A stretch of DNA of 64,000 nucleotides from an uncultured Alistipes sp. (lineage in GTDB: Bacteria > Bacteroidota > Bacteroidia > Bacteroidales > Rikenellaceae). The stretch spans positions 59,840-123,839 of the forward strand of contig CASDSD010000050.1 of NCBI GenBank assembly GCA_949283205.1. The letters are read 5' to 3'. Made by a program: the position numbers and the translations under genes. The notes under the pieces were generated by a model. The model was not told the origin of the DNA, searched no databases, and was given only the letters and a program-made list of their open reading frames with translations. Positions 35,958 through 46,336 of the stretch are shown piece after piece; position 1 is the stretch's first letter, and each line of letters starts with the position of its first letter.

Positions 35958-36779
35958 TCAGCGTGCAGCCTGCCGCGAGCTGACGGTTGTGAGGGATGCC
36001 GGACGCGGCTCCGTCGCGGGATTTAGCGTCCTGACCGTGTGCGCGGGAGGTGCGGGCGTTGGGATGCTGCTTGTTACGGCGTCGGCACGGCGTCGGCGTC
36101 GTTCGGGGATGGCATCCTTCTCCTGCTGCCGCTGCCCTATCGTCCCGACATACCGCATCGCCGTCGGGCCACCCTGTACGGATAGAACGGTCTCGCCCGT
36201 TACGGTGGATATTACGAGGTCGAAGTCGTAGGTCTGTCCCGCGTATGCGGCCGAAAAGGAGATGTTCCATTGTGTCAGATGCTTCGATGCGGCGTAGCCG
36301 CTTATCGTGTCGGCATCGAAATTCAGCATCGTAACATATTGCGTCACGCCGCGCTCTACCGGAAGGTGTACCTCGAGGTCGACGGGGCTTATGTATACGT
36401 AGAAATACTCGGCATATATCATGCGTATCATACCTTGTGGCGCCGACTGCATCGTGGTTGGATAGAATGCGAACGACTGTGTGGCGACAAGAGAGTCTAT
36501 GCCGAAGGCGAAGGCCTCGGCGCGGCAGGCGCGGCGTGCGGCACGTGTCGTGGCCCCGTTGCAGGAGGTGTCGCGTGATATGGTGTCGCTCGAGGCGTAC
36601 GGCTGTTTCTGGACGGGCACGAGCGTCGCTACGGGGAGGCTGTCGCGGCGTTCGGATATCTGCTGTGCGAGCGAATCGGGTTGTTGCGCGGCCGCAGAGG
36701 TGCCGACGGCGGGCGCTGTGGCACCCGCCGTGGCAAGAAACATTGTGGCAACGACGCAAAAGGTAATGAATCTATTCAT
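35958..36779 (-). CDS. DUF4251 family secreted protein (larger paralogue)
   Basis: 273 residues with a signal peptide (MNRFITFCVVATMFLATAGA). A proline/serine/alanine-rich linker (~25-90) leads to a DUF4251-like domain (~95-215): FAFYPTTMQSAPQGMIRMIY, YFYVYISPVDLEVHLP, WNISFSAAYAGQTYDFDLVI and MRYVGTI. The last ~50 residues are basic and proline-rich, which is unusual for the family. DUF4251 proteins are found in Bacteroidetes and have no known role; a periplasmic or surface location is likely. It is 9 bp after the smaller paralogue, so a tandem duplication is likely. Confidence 0.78.
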   Translation of the reverse strand: MNRFITFCVVATMFLATAGATAPAVGTSAAAQQPDSLAQQISERRDSLPVATLVPVQKQPYASSDTISRDTSCNGATTRAARRACRAEAFAFGIDSLVATQSFAFYPTTMQSAPQGMIRMIYAEYFYVYISPVDLEVHLPVERGVTQYVTMLNFDADTISGYAASKHLTQWNISFSAAYAGQTYDFDLVISTVTGETVLSVQGGPTAMRYVGTIGQRQQEKDAIPERRRRRADAVTSSIPTPAPPAHTVRTLNPATEPRPASLTTVSSRQAAR

Positions 36780-36788
36780 GTCGCTGCG

Positions 36789-37349
36789 TTAATATATCCT
36801 TGTTATGGTTCCCGTATATTGTACGGGATTATACCACGAGTTGCTTATGGTGAGCGTCGCGCTGCCGTAACGGGCATCGATCTCGAAGGTGAAGGTGTAG
36901 TCGATGGCTGTGGCATACAGGTTGGCCTTGAAGGATACCATCCACCCCTGCTCTGTCTTCTGTTCGACATAGTTCTGGACACTGGGTACGCCCGTATTGA
37001 GGAGTACGTACTTGTACGGGGGAACATAGCCAGCATAGTACGGCAGGCAGACATCGAGCGTGCCGCGCCACAGCGTCACCGTATATACCGTGTTGGTGAT
37101 GAACTGCATCGACCCCGCGGGCTGCTGCTGAACGGTTTGAGGATTGAACTCGAAGTTGCGCGACTGCACGATCGAGTCGATGTAGTGCTCCATGTCGGCC
37201 AGACGTTGCGCACGGCGTTGGGCGCGCTGCTCCTGAGTGTAGCTCTTCAGGTCCTTCTGGTTTGCGGATTGAGCGAGCGCCTCCGTTGTGAAGGCCCCGC
37301 AGAGAGTGCACAGCAACGTGCACCCTGCGATGATGAATAGTCGTTTCAT
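36789..37349 (-). CDS. DUF4251 family secreted protein (smaller paralogue)
   Basis: 186 residues from the ATG at 37349 (MKRLFIIAGCTLLCTLCGAF, a signal peptide); a start four codons earlier is less suitable. The DUF4251 pattern is clear: FEFNPQTVQQQPAGSMQFI, LDVCLPYYAG, WMVSFKANLYATAIDYTFTF, GSATLTISN and VQYTGTITR. A charged helix with an RAQRRAQRLADM-like heptad lies before the domain. Function unknown. It precedes the larger paralogue on the minus strand and is likely co-transcribed. Confidence 0.83.
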   Translation of the reverse strand: MKRLFIIAGCTLLCTLCGAFTTEALAQSANQKDLKSYTQEQRAQRRAQRLADMEHYIDSIVQSRNFEFNPQTVQQQPAGSMQFITNTVYTVTLWRGTLDVCLPYYAGYVPPYKYVLLNTGVPSVQNYVEQKTEQGWMVSFKANLYATAIDYTFTFEIDARYGSATLTISNSWYNPVQYTGTITRIY

Positions 37350-37422
37350 GGCATATATCATTAAAGATCTATGCCCTACCGACTTCCAAAATCCTTGCCT
37401 AAGATTCGGGGCCCGGTATAAA

Positions 37423-38709
37423 TTACAATCCCAATTCTACCTGAAAGCGTAATTGCCAGCGGTCGTAATCGTCGGGGATGATCTGCGGATTGCGTTCGCT
37501 GTAGGAGTTGTACGATACGTCGGCCTGGACCTTCAGGTTATGGCCTATGATGTATCGCGTCACGCCAAGCGTCATCTGGTTCTGGCTGTCGTATCCGGCC
37601 AGGCTGCGTATCCGATCCGACGGGAAGAGCGTCGAGTTGCGCACGGCGATCTCCCAGTTACGTTTGATGAGCCAGCTGGTCTGTATGTTGAGACCGCATC
37701 CCGTGTAGACATAGGCTTCGGGCGTGCCCTCGAAGAGCGGTCGGTCGCACGTGCGGCCCATGAAGTCGGTGCAGAATGCCCATCCGCGGTACTTGAGGAT
37801 GAAATCGACGAAATAGGCGCCCATGGTGCGTGTGGCGCCGTCGGGCATCAGCGCGCCGCGCTGTCCCGCCACGCGCGCCGTGCGGTCGTTGTAGGAGTAT
37901 GCGCCGGCGACGAGCATCCTCAGCCTTTCGTCGTATTCGTAGCACCCCTCTACGATCTCTCCCTTGGCCTTGAACCGTCCGAAGGGGTACAATTCGAGGC
38001 GTCCCGTATAGGCGAGGCCGCCCTTTTTGGATGTCCCCCAGTTGCGGCCTTCGCCCGAGGTGACGGACATCCTGGCCGAGATGTTGAATCCGTCGCCCCG
38101 CAGCGGGTTGTACTCCCCGAACAGGCCGAAGTCGCGGTCGATGTTGAACTGGCTGTTTACGATGCTGCGGTCGACGAACTGCAGCGCGCTCGAGGAGTTG
38201 ATCCGCGCACGGTTGGCTTTGATCTTCGTCTGGCCGAAGCCGATGTTCCATACGGCGTTGGGGATATAGTATACGATGGCGTCGCGTATGATGTTCTTGT
38301 TGCCGTTTGGCAGGTCCTCAGAGTCGTAGTCTGTGAAGCCCAGCTGTATGGAGTATGCCAGTTTGGGGGAATAGATGTATCCGTCGAAGCGCAGGCGCAG
38401 GCGTTTGACAAGGGCGTCGGTGCCGGTGAGGGTGAAGTCGTTGTCGAAATTCAGCGCCAGGAGGTTCTGCATGCGGAACCGCATCGTCACCTCGAAGAGG
38501 TTGTTGCGCGGGCGGAAGGTGATGCCGTTGCCGACCTCGATGTTGGGCATGTAGCGCAGTTGCTCGAGAAGGTATCGCGAAGAGTCCGGTTCGATGACGT
38601 TCTCTATCCCCGACAGGGATGTCAATGACGACGTTTGAGCATGGATGGCCGGGATGTGCGATGCGATGCAGAGAATGCCCGAAAGGCAGAGGACAAAAAG
38701 GCTTTTCAT
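37423..38709 (-). CDS. Phosphate-selective-porin-like outer-membrane protein (Porin_O_P)
   Basis: 428 residues with a signal peptide (~24). The body is made of alternating strands (LRLRFDGYIYSPKLAYSIQL, WNIGFGQTKIKANRARIN, FNISARMSV, WRWAFC-like) and ends in a C-terminal aromatic/Leu-terminated strand (QLRFQVELGL), as in OprP/OprO-type barrels. In Bacteroidetes such porins are general anion or nutrient channels. A coiled-coil-like N-terminal segment is short here. It lies 73 bp upstream of the DUF4251 pair in the direction of transcription. Confidence 0.8.
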   Translation of the reverse strand: MKSLFVLCLSGILCIASHIPAIHAQTSSLTSLSGIENVIEPDSSRYLLEQLRYMPNIEVGNGITFRPRNNLFEVTMRFRMQNLLALNFDNDFTLTGTDALVKRLRLRFDGYIYSPKLAYSIQLGFTDYDSEDLPNGNKNIIRDAIVYYIPNAVWNIGFGQTKIKANRARINSSSALQFVDRSIVNSQFNIDRDFGLFGEYNPLRGDGFNISARMSVTSGEGRNWGTSKKGGLAYTGRLELYPFGRFKAKGEIVEGCYEYDERLRMLVAGAYSYNDRTARVAGQRGALMPDGATRTMGAYFVDFILKYRGWAFCTDFMGRTCDRPLFEGTPEAYVYTGCGLNIQTSWLIKRNWEIAVRNSTLFPSDRIRSLAGYDSQNQMTLGVTRYIIGHNLKVQADVSYNSYSERNPQIIPDDYDRWQLRFQVELGL

Positions 38710-38797
38710 CGTATGTATTGTGCTGTTTGTTGATTGATACGCTCGGTGTGATGTCTCATTTTCCGGATAATGAATCGTTCTCTACCAAAATTCCTGC

Positions 38798-41629
38798 CTA
38801 AACCCCCATCTTGCGTAAAAATTCTCCCGTGGCGCTCGCCTCGCATTGCGCTATGTCGTGCGGCGTACCCTGGGCGACGATGCGCCCGCCGGCGGCACCG
38901 CCCTCGGGTCCTATGTCGATGACGTGGTCGGCGACCTTTATCACGTCGAGGTTGTGCTCGATGACGATGGCCGTATTGCCGCGGTCAACGAGCTTGTTTA
39001 TCACGTCGAGCAACTGTCGTATGTCCTCGAAATGGAGTCCCGTCGTGGGCTCGTCCAAAATGTAGAGCGTATGTCCCGTATCCTGCTTCGAGAGCTCGGC
39101 CGCGAGCTTTATGCGCTGGCTCTCGCCGCCCGAGAGCGTAGTGCAGGGCTGGCCGAGGGTCAGATACCCAAGTCCCACATCCTGTATGGCCTTCAGCTTG
39201 TGGTATATGGACGGAATGCTGGCGAAGAATTCGACGGCGATGTTCACCGTCATGTTCAGTACGTCGTCTATGTTGCGTCCCTTGTACTTCACCTCGAGCG
39301 TCTCGCGGTTGTAGCGGTGTCCGCCGCACGCCTTGCAGGTGACATATACGTCGGGCAGGAAGTTCATCTCGATGGTCTGCACGCCGGCGCCGCGGCACTC
39401 CTCGCAGCGGCCTCCGCGCACGTTGAACGAGAAGCGTCCGGCCTTGAATCCGCGTATTTGCGCGTCGGGTGTGGCCTCGAAGAGCTTGCGTATGTCCGAG
39501 AAGACTCCTGAATATGTGGCGGGATTGCTGCGCGGCGACCGCCCTATGGGCGACTGGTCCACCACGACCAGCTTGTCCACATGCTCCGCCCCCTCGATGC
39601 TGTCATACGGCAGCGGCTGGTCGAGCGAACGGTATAGCTGCCGGCTCAATATCGGGCGCAGGGTCTCGTTTACGAGGGTCGACTTGCCCGAGCCGCTGAT
39701 ACCCGTCACGCAGATGAACTTGCCGAGCGGGAACTCCACGTCGATACCCTTGAGGTTGTTGCCCCGTGCGCCGCGTATGACGATGCTGCGGCCCGAACCC
39801 TCGCGCAGGTGCTCCGGTATCTCTATCCTGCGGCGGCCGCACAGGTAGTCGGCCGTGATTGTGTCCGAACGCATGATGTCGTCGATGGTGCCTGCCGCCA
39901 CGATATGTCCGCCGCGCCGGCCCGCCTTGGGCCCCACGTCGACAATGTAGTCGGCCGAGCGCATCATCTCCTCGTCGTGCTCCACGACGATGACCGAGTT
40001 GCCGGCGTCGCGCAGCTCCTGGAGCGTATGTATGAGTTTGCGGTTGTCTCTCTGGTGCAGTCCTATGCTCGGCTCGTCGAGAATGTAGAGCACGTTCACG
40101 AGTTTCGATCCGATCTGCGTGGTGAGGCGTATGCGCTGGCTCTCGCCTCCGGAGAGCGACCGCGACGAGCGGCTCAGCGACAGATATCCCAGCCCCACGT
40201 CCATCAGGAACCCGAGGCGCTCGCGTATCTCCTTGACTATCTCCTGCGCGATCTTCTTCTCCTTCTCCGAGAAGTATTGCTCGATGCCGGCCATCCACAC
40301 CGACAGATCGGAGATCGACATGGCCGACACCTCGGCTATGTTCAGCCCGCCGATGCGGAACTGCAGGCTCTCCTTCTTGAGGCGCGTGCCGCCGCAGACA
40401 CTGCACGGGCGGCTCATGAGGAACTGCTCGCGCCACTTCTGTCCGCGTTTCGACTCCTCGTCGTCGCTGTTGCGGATGACGTATTCGGCAATGCCCTCCC
40501 ACGGGATCATGCGCCGCCCCGACATGGAGGCGAACTCCGACAGATCTACCGTCAGGGGTTTCGGGTCGCCGTAGAGGATGGCGTTCATACCCTCCTCGGA
40601 GATGGTCTCGACGGGGTCGTCGATGGTGAAGTCGTATCGGCGGCCGAGAACCGTGAGCAGGGCGAATATCTTGTTGTTCTTGTATTTGCCCAGCGGGTCT
40701 ATGGCTCCCTCGCGCAGCGACAGCGTGCGGTCGGGGATGATCTTGTCGATATCGAATACTGCCTCCACGCCGAGGCCGCTGCACCGCGGGCATGCCCCCT
40801 GCGGCGAGTTGAACGAGAAGGTATGCGGTGCGGGGTCGTCGAAGGCGATGCCCGTCGACGGGCACATCAGATGGCGCGAATAGTAGCGCATGCCGTCGGC
40901 GTCGTAGTCGTAGAGGGCCATCGTCCCCTTTCCCTGGCGCATCGCCTCCTTGAGCGAGGTCATGATGCGGTCGGCGCTGCCGGCGTTTACAACCATGCGG
41001 TCCACGACGAGCTCTATGTTGTGCACCTTGTAGCGGTCGAGTTTCATGCCGGCCGTGATCTCCGTGATGACGCCGTCGATACGGGCATATATGTATCCGC
41101 GCTTTGCCAGCGACTCGAACAGCTCGCGGTAGTGTCCCTTGCGGCCCTTGACGATGGGCGCCATGAAGGCTACGCGGCGGCCGTCGAACCCTTCGACGAT
41201 GAGCTGGCAGATGCGCTCGTCGCTGTAATGCACCATCTCCTCGCCCGTGACCGGGGAGAAGGCGTGCGAGACGCGCGCGTAGAGCAGACGCAGGAAGTCG
41301 TTGATCTCGGTGACGGTGCCCACGGTCGAGCGGGGATTCTTGTTGGTGGTCTTCTGCTCGATGGCCACAACGGGGCTCAATCCGGATATCTTGTCCACAT
41401 CGGGGCGTTCCATCGTCCCCACGAACTGCCGGGCGTATGTCGAGAGGGTCTCCATGTATCGCCGCTGCCCTTCGGCGTATATGGTGTCGAATGCCAGCGA
41501 CGACTTCCCCGATCCCGAGAGGCCTGTTATCACCACCAGCGCATGGCGCGGAATCTCCACGTCCACATTCTTGAGGTTGTGGACCCTTGCGCCTGCGATT
41601 ACTATCTTGTCGTTGTCTTTGATTGCCAT
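38798..41629 (-). CDS. uvrA: Excinuclease ABC subunit A
   Basis: 943 residues. Two ABC modules are present with Walker [14 protein letters not shown] (~35) and [13 protein letters not shown] (~640), signatures [16 protein letters not shown] and [15 protein letters not shown], and zinc-finger cysteines CPRCSGLG and [10 protein letters not shown]...CKACGG. UvrA finds helix distortions and loads UvrB in nucleotide excision repair. A TATCTTTG -7 element lies upstream on the minus strand (41716-41709), inside the end of the preceding gene, giving a ~70-base leader. Confidence 0.98.
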   Translation of the reverse strand: MAIKDNDKIVIAGARVHNLKNVDVEIPRHALVVITGLSGSGKSSLAFDTIYAEGQRRYMETLSTYARQFVGTMERPDVDKISGLSPVVAIEQKTTNKNPRSTVGTVTEINDFLRLLYARVSHAFSPVTGEEMVHYSDERICQLIVEGFDGRRVAFMAPIVKGRKGHYRELFESLAKRGYIYARIDGVITEITAGMKLDRYKVHNIELVVDRMVVNAGSADRIMTSLKEAMRQGKGTMALYDYDADGMRYYSRHLMCPSTGIAFDDPAPHTFSFNSPQGACPRCSGLGVEAVFDIDKIIPDRTLSLREGAIDPLGKYKNNKIFALLTVLGRRYDFTIDDPVETISEEGMNAILYGDPKPLTVDLSEFASMSGRRMIPWEGIAEYVIRNSDDEESKRGQKWREQFLMSRPCSVCGGTRLKKESLQFRIGGLNIAEVSAMSISDLSVWMAGIEQYFSEKEKKIAQEIVKEIRERLGFLMDVGLGYLSLSRSSRSLSGGESQRIRLTTQIGSKLVNVLYILDEPSIGLHQRDNRKLIHTLQELRDAGNSVIVVEHDEEMMRSADYIVDVGPKAGRRGGHIVAAGTIDDIMRSDTITADYLCGRRRIEIPEHLREGSGRSIVIRGARGNNLKGIDVEFPLGKFICVTGISGSGKSTLVNETLRPILSRQLYRSLDQPLPYDSIEGAEHVDKLVVVDQSPIGRSPRSNPATYSGVFSDIRKLFEATPDAQIRGFKAGRFSFNVRGGRCEECRGAGVQTIEMNFLPDVYVTCKACGGHRYNRETLEVKYKGRNIDDVLNMTVNIAVEFFASIPSIYHKLKAIQDVGLGYLTLGQPCTTLSGGESQRIKLAAELSKQDTGHTLYILDEPTTGLHFEDIRQLLDVINKLVDRGNTAIVIEHNLDVIKVADHVIDIGPEGGAAGGRIVAQGTPHDIAQCEASATGEFLRKMGV

Positions 41630-41672
41630 AGTTGTCGATCCTCCGCTTCGGGAGAGTGTCCGGCGCGGGGCG

Positions 41673-42473
41673 TCAGAACATCTCCAGCAGCGAATGTAAA
41701 ATATTCTGCAAAGATAGCAAACCTACAAGATCGGCGAAACAAACGGCCAAAATAATAAGCGTGAAATATCGCACGAACTTGACACCCCATGCCAACGCGA
41801 TGTGCGATGCGAAGAGGGCTCCGATCATGTTGCCAAGACCGTGCCACAGCCCGTAGGAGTAGTCGACCTGTCCGTTGATGATGAATATGAGCAGCGAGAA
41901 TGGCGTTGCGATGAATATTATGAATCCCTTGATTACGTTGGCCGTGATGATGTCGAGTTTCATCGACCAGATCGTGACGGCCAGGATGGCGTAGCCCAAC
42001 CCTATGTAGATATACCCGCCGTAGAATCCCAGCAGCAGGAACCACACGTAGTGCAGGGGGCGCAGGCGCAGCGGATGTCCGCCGTGTATGCGGGGGCGCT
42101 TGTGGCTCTGGTCGAAGATCATGTATATGAGTACGACGGTAAGTACCACGGCCATGCATATCTTGAAGATGGTGTCGCTGATGTGTGTGGCCACGAGCGA
42201 GCCCGCTATGTTGCCTATGACGGCGGGAATGGAGAGTTTTATGCCGCTCTTGACGTCGAGCAGGCGCTTGCGCAGGAAGGCGAGCGTGGCCGTGAGGTTC
42301 TGCAGCACGACGGCTATGCGGTTGGTGCCGTTGGCGACGTTTACGGGGAGTCCCAGCACCATGAACAGCGTCATGGTTATGATGGCTCCGCCGCCGGCGA
42401 GGGTGTTGATGACGCCGACGACGATACCGGACAGCACAAGCATCAATATGATCGTAGTTTCGTTCATGGGCAT
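41673..42473 (-). CDS. TSUP/TauE-SafE family membrane transporter
   Basis: 266 residues with eight or so hydrophobic spans. The family signature is an N-terminal [20 protein letters not shown] and, mid-protein, [22 protein letters not shown] carriers move sulfite, sulfoacetate or other small anions, or serve in other uses; the substrate is not readable. A second start at 42467 is possible. It lies upstream of uvrA, whose promoter overlaps its 3' end. Confidence 0.87.
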   Translation of the reverse strand: MPMNETTIILMLVLSGIVVGVINTLAGGGAIITMTLFMVLGLPVNVANGTNRIAVVLQNLTATLAFLRKRLLDVKSGIKLSIPAVIGNIAGSLVATHISDTIFKICMAVVLTVVLIYMIFDQSHKRPRIHGGHPLRLRPLHYVWFLLLGFYGGYIYIGLGYAILAVTIWSMKLDIITANVIKGFIIFIATPFSLLIFIINGQVDYSYGLWHGLGNMIGALFASHIALAWGVKFVRYFTLIILAVCFADLVGLLSLQNILHSLLEMF

Positions 42474-42605
42474 CGGTTTTATGTGGGAGAAAGTCCGGCG
42501 CGGCGCGTCGTGGCTCCGATTCCATAAAGGTAATGAAAAACGGGCAAAAAGAAAAATTTTTGCCCGAAAATCGTTGCGCAGGAACGAAAATACAGATTCC
42601 GCGGT

Positions 42606-43373
42606 CTATTTGTACGCTATATAGAACAGATCGAAGCACCCCTCTTCGCAGGGCCCCACACGATAGTCCTCCATTGTGATCGACGAGGTGAGGGTACGGT
42701 TGTCTGCGAGCAGGCGGCGGCGGTTCAGCCGGTTGAGTATGTCGTAGGGCAGGCGCAGCATCCATGCCGGAAGGCGGTGCTGCAGATCGAGCGGATCGAA
42801 GCGCGTGATTCGCTCCACCGACGCCTTGTTGGCCGCGTAATACTCCATGACGCGCTCGTTGCCGAAGACGCCGCGCCGCTCTACCTCGGAGAAGCTGCCG
42901 TGCAGCAGGTCGAAAAGTTGCTGCGCCGTGTATTCGCGTACGTGCCACGGGTTGCGCGTGAGCGACATCGGGGCGTTGGGGGTCGTTACGACGAAGCGTC
43001 CGCCCGGGCGCAGCACACGGCTCACCTCGCGTACGAACTCCTTGTCGCGCTCTATGTGTTCGATCACCTGGAACGATATGACGCAGTCGAACGAGGCGTC
43101 CGGGAAATCTATCGGCGGCACCGTCATGGGGCGGAATGCGGCATTGGCGGGCAGCGGCGCCGGCAGCGCCGGAACGCTTTTGTCCACGGTGACGAAGCGC
43201 GCGGCGGCGGGAGCCACCACCTCGATGCCGTAGCCCATGCCCGTCCCTATCTCGAGAACATCTCCCGAGACGAGCGTGGCGGCTTCGCGATAGGCCAGAA
43301 TCGAGCGTTGGAAAACATAGTTGTCCGATGCGTCGCGATTCGACACCCTTTCGGCTGTGTGCAGGGATGGCAT
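42606..43373 (-). CDS. Class I SAM-dependent methyltransferase
   Basis: 255 residues. SAM-binding motif I is DVLEIGTGMGYGIEVV, followed by the acidic end of strand 2 (FVTVDKS), IDFPDASFDCVISFQVIEHI and LRPGGRFVVTTPN, all typical of the Methyltransf_11 group. The C-terminal ~90 residues are specific (RRRLLADNRTL). The methyl acceptor is unknown. It lies 5 bp after cvfB, so the two are probably one transcription unit. Confidence 0.86.
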   Translation of the reverse strand: MPSLHTAERVSNRDASDNYVFQRSILAYREAATLVSGDVLEIGTGMGYGIEVVAPAAARFVTVDKSVPALPAPLPANAAFRPMTVPPIDFPDASFDCVISFQVIEHIERDKEFVREVSRVLRPGGRFVVTTPNAPMSLTRNPWHVREYTAQQLFDLLHGSFSEVERRGVFGNERVMEYYAANKASVERITRFDPLDLQHRLPAWMLRLPYDILNRLNRRRLLADNRTLTSSITMEDYRVGPCEEGCFDLFYIAYK

Positions 43374-43378
43374 TGTCG

Positions 43379-44218
43379 TTATTGTTGCTTTTTGATTTCC
43401 ACGCTCTCGCCGTCCGTGGTGACGGCACCGCGTTTGAGCAGCATGCCGAGTGCGCGTTTGAATACCTTCTTGCTCATGCGCGTGCTGGTATGGATGGCTT
43501 CGGGGGCGGAGTTGTCCCCCACCCCGATGCGCCCGCCCGCGTCATGTATCAGACGCAGCAAATCCTCTGCCGAAGAACTTACACCCTCGTATCCCTCCTG
43601 TTGCAGCGAGAGGTCGATGCGGTTGTCCTCGGTGATGCGCGTCACGTAGGCCTGGGTCTGCTCGCCCACTCTCACCGGACGGAATATCTGGTTGCGGTAG
43701 ATCATGCCCCAGTGGCGCGAGGCGACGATGACACGGTAGCCGAGCGGGCTCTCCGAGGCGACGAGGATATCCACCTTCTGGTGCGGGGATACCGTAACTA
43801 TCTCGTTGCCGATATATGGCTTGAGCTTCATGGTCGCAACGCAGCGTCCCGTGATATTGTCCACGTAGAGATATACCGTATAACTGCGCCCCGGGATCAC
43901 GCCGCCCTGCTGGTTGCGGTTGGGCAGGAAGAGATCCTTGCCGTAGAGCCCCCAGTCGAGGAATGCGCCGTGGGCGTTCTTGTCGACAACCTTCAGGTAG
44001 GCCACATGCCCTTCGGTTATGAGCGGTTGCTCGGTGGTGGCCACGAGGCGGTTCTCCGAGTCGTGGTATACGAATACGCTCTTTTCGTCGCCCACCTTGT
44101 CGGTGAGCGAGACGTAGCGGTTGGGAAGCAGCACCTCGGCCCCTTCGTCGTCCGCAAGGTAGAGTCCGTAGTCGGATATGCGGCTTACCTTCAGCGTTTG
44201 GATACGTCCTACTTTCAT
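43379..44218 (-). CDS. cvfB: CvfB/YitL-like S1 RNA-binding protein
   Basis: 279 residues. Two or three S1-like folds are visible: VSRISDYGLYLADDEGAEVLLPN, LKVVDKNAHGAFLDWGLYGKDLFLP and QTQAYVTRITEDNRIDLSLQ. A winged-helix tail follows (~222-279: STRMSKKVFKRALGMLLKRGAV). CvfB proteins bind RNA and affect gene expression and virulence in Staphylococcus. Its minus-strand upstream region has a TACCTTCG element at 44244-44237. Confidence 0.88.
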   Translation of the reverse strand: MKVGRIQTLKVSRISDYGLYLADDEGAEVLLPNRYVSLTDKVGDEKSVFVYHDSENRLVATTEQPLITEGHVAYLKVVDKNAHGAFLDWGLYGKDLFLPNRNQQGGVIPGRSYTVYLYVDNITGRCVATMKLKPYIGNEIVTVSPHQKVDILVASESPLGYRVIVASRHWGMIYRNQIFRPVRVGEQTQAYVTRITEDNRIDLSLQQEGYEGVSSSAEDLLRLIHDAGGRIGVGDNSAPEAIHTSTRMSKKVFKRALGMLLKRGAVTTDGESVEIKKQQ

Positions 44219-44367
44219 CGTGATGATTTAACGGGACGAAGGTACGAAAAATTTATGAAATATATCTCCAGAAGCCTCCGCCCCATGCGCCGGAGGCCCA
44301 ATCGTCTGCCGCGGTGAGAAAAAAGTCTTCCGGCATGTGTGGCGGAGGGCGATCCGGGGCAAATAAA

Positions 44368-44399
44368 TTTGGTCGGCTGGTCGGCTTGTATTATCTTTG
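44368..44399 (+). promoter_or_regulatory. Consensus promoter of nusB
   Basis: TTTG (44368-44371), 20-bp spacer, TATCTTTG (44392-44399), 23 bp before the nusB ATG. The 44245-44367 stretch before it shows no gene. Confidence 0.8.
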
Positions 44400-44422
44400 C
44401 GGCCGAATCAAGTTCATTTGAC

Positions 44423-45361
44423 ATGATAAGCAGAAGATTGCTCAGGATAAAGGTAGTCAAGGCCCTTTACGCCCATCTTAAATCGGAGTCGGAGTCATTG
44501 GCGGCATCGGAGAAGAACCTCGTCGCATCGATCGACAAGACATACGATCTCTATTTTCATTTGTTGTCGCTTATAACCGAAGTAGCCCGCTATGCCGAGG
44601 AGCGTCAGGAGACGGCCAAACGCAAGAAGCTTCCCTCGTTCGAGGATCTGAACCCCAACCGAAAGTTCGTGGACAATGCCGTGGTCGGGCTGCTGTCGCG
44701 AAGCGATGCGGTCAACGATTACAATGCCGCACACAAATTGTCGTGGGCGCGTTGTCCGGAGCTTGTCAAGACCCTCTTCGAGCAGATGGAACGCAGCGAT
44801 TACTATAAGAAATACATGGCTTCGCCCGAACGCTCGTTTCGTGAGGATCTGGCTTTGGTGATCGATTTCTATACGAACGAGCTCGAGGAGTCGGAGATGC
44901 TGGAGGATGTGCTCGACGAGGAGTCTATCCTGTGGAACGACGATCTGGGATTTGTCCTGGCGATGGTTATCCGCACGCTGTCGGGCATACGCCAGTCGCA
45001 CCGCGACGTGAAGGTCATGTCCGAATTCAAGAGCCCCGACGACCTGCTTTTCGCCAAGGAGCTCTTCACCAAGGCTGCACTCAACTTCGACGCCCATCTG
45101 CAATATATCGAGAAGTTTACCCGTAACTGGGATGTCGAGCGCATAGCCTTCATGGACAACCTTATCATGGTCACGGCGATGACCGAACTGACGTCGTTCC
45201 CGTCGATTCCCGTCAAGGTGACGCTCGACGAGTATATTGAGATCGCCAAATACTACTCTACCCCCGCCAGCAGCACCTTCATAAACGGCGTCCTGGACAA
45301 GATCGTCGCATCGCTTACCGAGGAGGGACGCATAAACAAGAGCGGCCGCGGTCTGATCTGA
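44423..45361 (+). CDS. nusB: Transcription antitermination factor NusB
   Basis: 312 residues from the ATG at 44423 (MISRRLLRIKVVKALYAHL). The C-terminal half is a NusB-type RNA-binding fold (FMDNLIMVTAMTELTSFPSIPVKVTLDEYIEIAKYYSTPASSTFINGVLDKI, broken here by normal family residues). The protein is about twice the length of E. coli NusB, as usual in Bacteroidetes, where an extra N-terminal helical part is present. It promotes antitermination on rRNA operons with NusE/S10. It heads the nusB-DUF1573-yajC gene order. Confidence 0.93.
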   Translation: MISRRLLRIKVVKALYAHLKSESESLAASEKNLVASIDKTYDLYFHLLSLITEVARYAEERQETAKRKKLPSFEDLNPNRKFVDNAVVGLLSRSDAVNDYNAAHKLSWARCPELVKTLFEQMERSDYYKKYMASPERSFREDLALVIDFYTNELEESEMLEDVLDEESILWNDDLGFVLAMVIRTLSGIRQSHRDVKVMSEFKSPDDLLFAKELFTKAALNFDAHLQYIEKFTRNWDVERIAFMDNLIMVTAMTELTSFPSIPVKVTLDEYIEIAKYYSTPASSTFINGVLDKIVASLTEEGRINKSGRGLI

Positions 45362-45422
45362 TGCCCCTGCCGCCGCGGGCCGAAGTCTGCGGCCGGAACA
45401 GGAGAGACCGTAATAAGGAATT

Positions 45423-45851
45423 ATGAAACTTTACGCTAAATACGTTATCCCCTTGTCGTTGGCCTTTGTAACGATCCTGTCATCGTGCGGGCCGTCGCGC
45501 AGCGAGGTGGTCCGTGTGGCCGATGTGCTGGAGGTCGACGATGCGGTCCTGACGGAGGGCACCTCCGACACGCTCCGCCTGGGGAGGATGCGTCAGGGAG
45601 AGAAGGTTGTCAAGAGACTGCGTATAGAGAACGCATGCGATGCTCCGATAGTTATAGTCCGCCATGCCACCTCATGCGGCTGTGTCGTGCCGGAATATGA
45701 ACGGCGCCCCATCCCCGCCGGCGGCAGCGCGGATATCGTCTTCACCTTCGACTCGCAGGGCGAGTACGGCTGGCAGATGAAATTATTGGATTTTTATCTC
45801 TCCTCATCGGTCCGGCCTCTCAAGATATACGTCGAAGCAGAGGTGGAATAG
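45423..45851 (+). CDS. DUF1573 lipoprotein
   Basis: 142 residues. A lipobox at ILSSCGPS makes Cys22 the lipidated residue. The DUF1573 domain shows the usual GEKVVKRLRIENACDAPIVI, ATSCGCVVPEYERRPI and GSADIVFTFDSQGEYG; the CGC motif could bind a metal or form a disulfide. The family is found in Bacteroidetes between nusB and yajC and has no fixed role. It follows nusB by 61 bp. Confidence 0.85.
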   Translation: MKLYAKYVIPLSLAFVTILSSCGPSRSEVVRVADVLEVDDAVLTEGTSDTLRLGRMRQGEKVVKRLRIENACDAPIVIVRHATSCGCVVPEYERRPIPAGGSADIVFTFDSQGEYGWQMKLLDFYLSSSVRPLKIYVEAEVE

Positions 45852-45881
45852 TTGCGTATTTGTGAATAATCACTATCTTTG
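45852..45881 (+). promoter_or_regulatory. Promoter of yajC
   Basis: TTG (45852-45854), 19-bp spacer, TATCTTTG (45874-45881), 51 bp before the yajC ATG. It gives yajC its own start within the cluster. Confidence 0.65.
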
Positions 45882-45931
45882 TGCTGCAAACCGATAGAAA
45901 TTAGCGCAAACACTTAAAACGAACATAGACT

Positions 45932-46252
45932 ATGATTGATTTGCTTCAGGCCACGGCCGCAGGTGCCGCCGGCGCACAGCAGCCCGGAATGGGCGGTTTC
46001 TGGATCATGATAATCCTCATGATCGTGGTTCTCTACTTCTTCATGTGGCGTCCCGAATCGAAGCGCCGCAAGGAGATGGCCAAGTTCCGCGAGGGCCTCA
46101 AGAAGGGTGACAAGATCATCACCGCTGGCGGTATCTACGGTACGGTCAAGGAGGTGAAGGAGACGTCGCTCCTGATCGAGGTGGACAGCAATGTGACGCT
46201 GCGCATCGACAAGAACATGGTCGTTGCCGACAACTCGCAGTTGCAGAAGTAG
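45932..46252 (+). CDS. yajC: Preprotein translocase subunit YajC
   Basis: 106 residues. One membrane helix (~22-40: FWIMIILMIVVLYFFMW) is followed by the cytoplasmic signature RPESKRRKEMAKFREGLKKG and DKIITAGGIYGTV. YajC binds SecDF in the Sec translocon. It ends at a bidirectional terminator. Confidence 0.95.
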   Translation: MIDLLQATAAGAAGAQQPGMGGFWIMIILMIVVLYFFMWRPESKRRKEMAKFREGLKKGDKIITAGGIYGTVKEVKETSLLIEVDSNVTLRIDKNMVVADNSQLQK

Positions 46253-46285
46253 CCTTCCGGCACGACGATGCCGGATACTGCATAC

Positions 46286-46319
46286 GAAAAAGGGTCGCAT
46301 CTCGGATGCGGCCCTTTTC
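46286..46319. terminator. Bidirectional terminator between yajC and the thioesterase
   Basis: Inverted repeat AAAAGGGTCGCATC / GGATGCGGCCCTTTT with a short loop and A/T runs on both sides, between convergent genes. Confidence 0.88.
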
Positions 46320-46336
46320 GTGTGCCAGCCGGCGGG

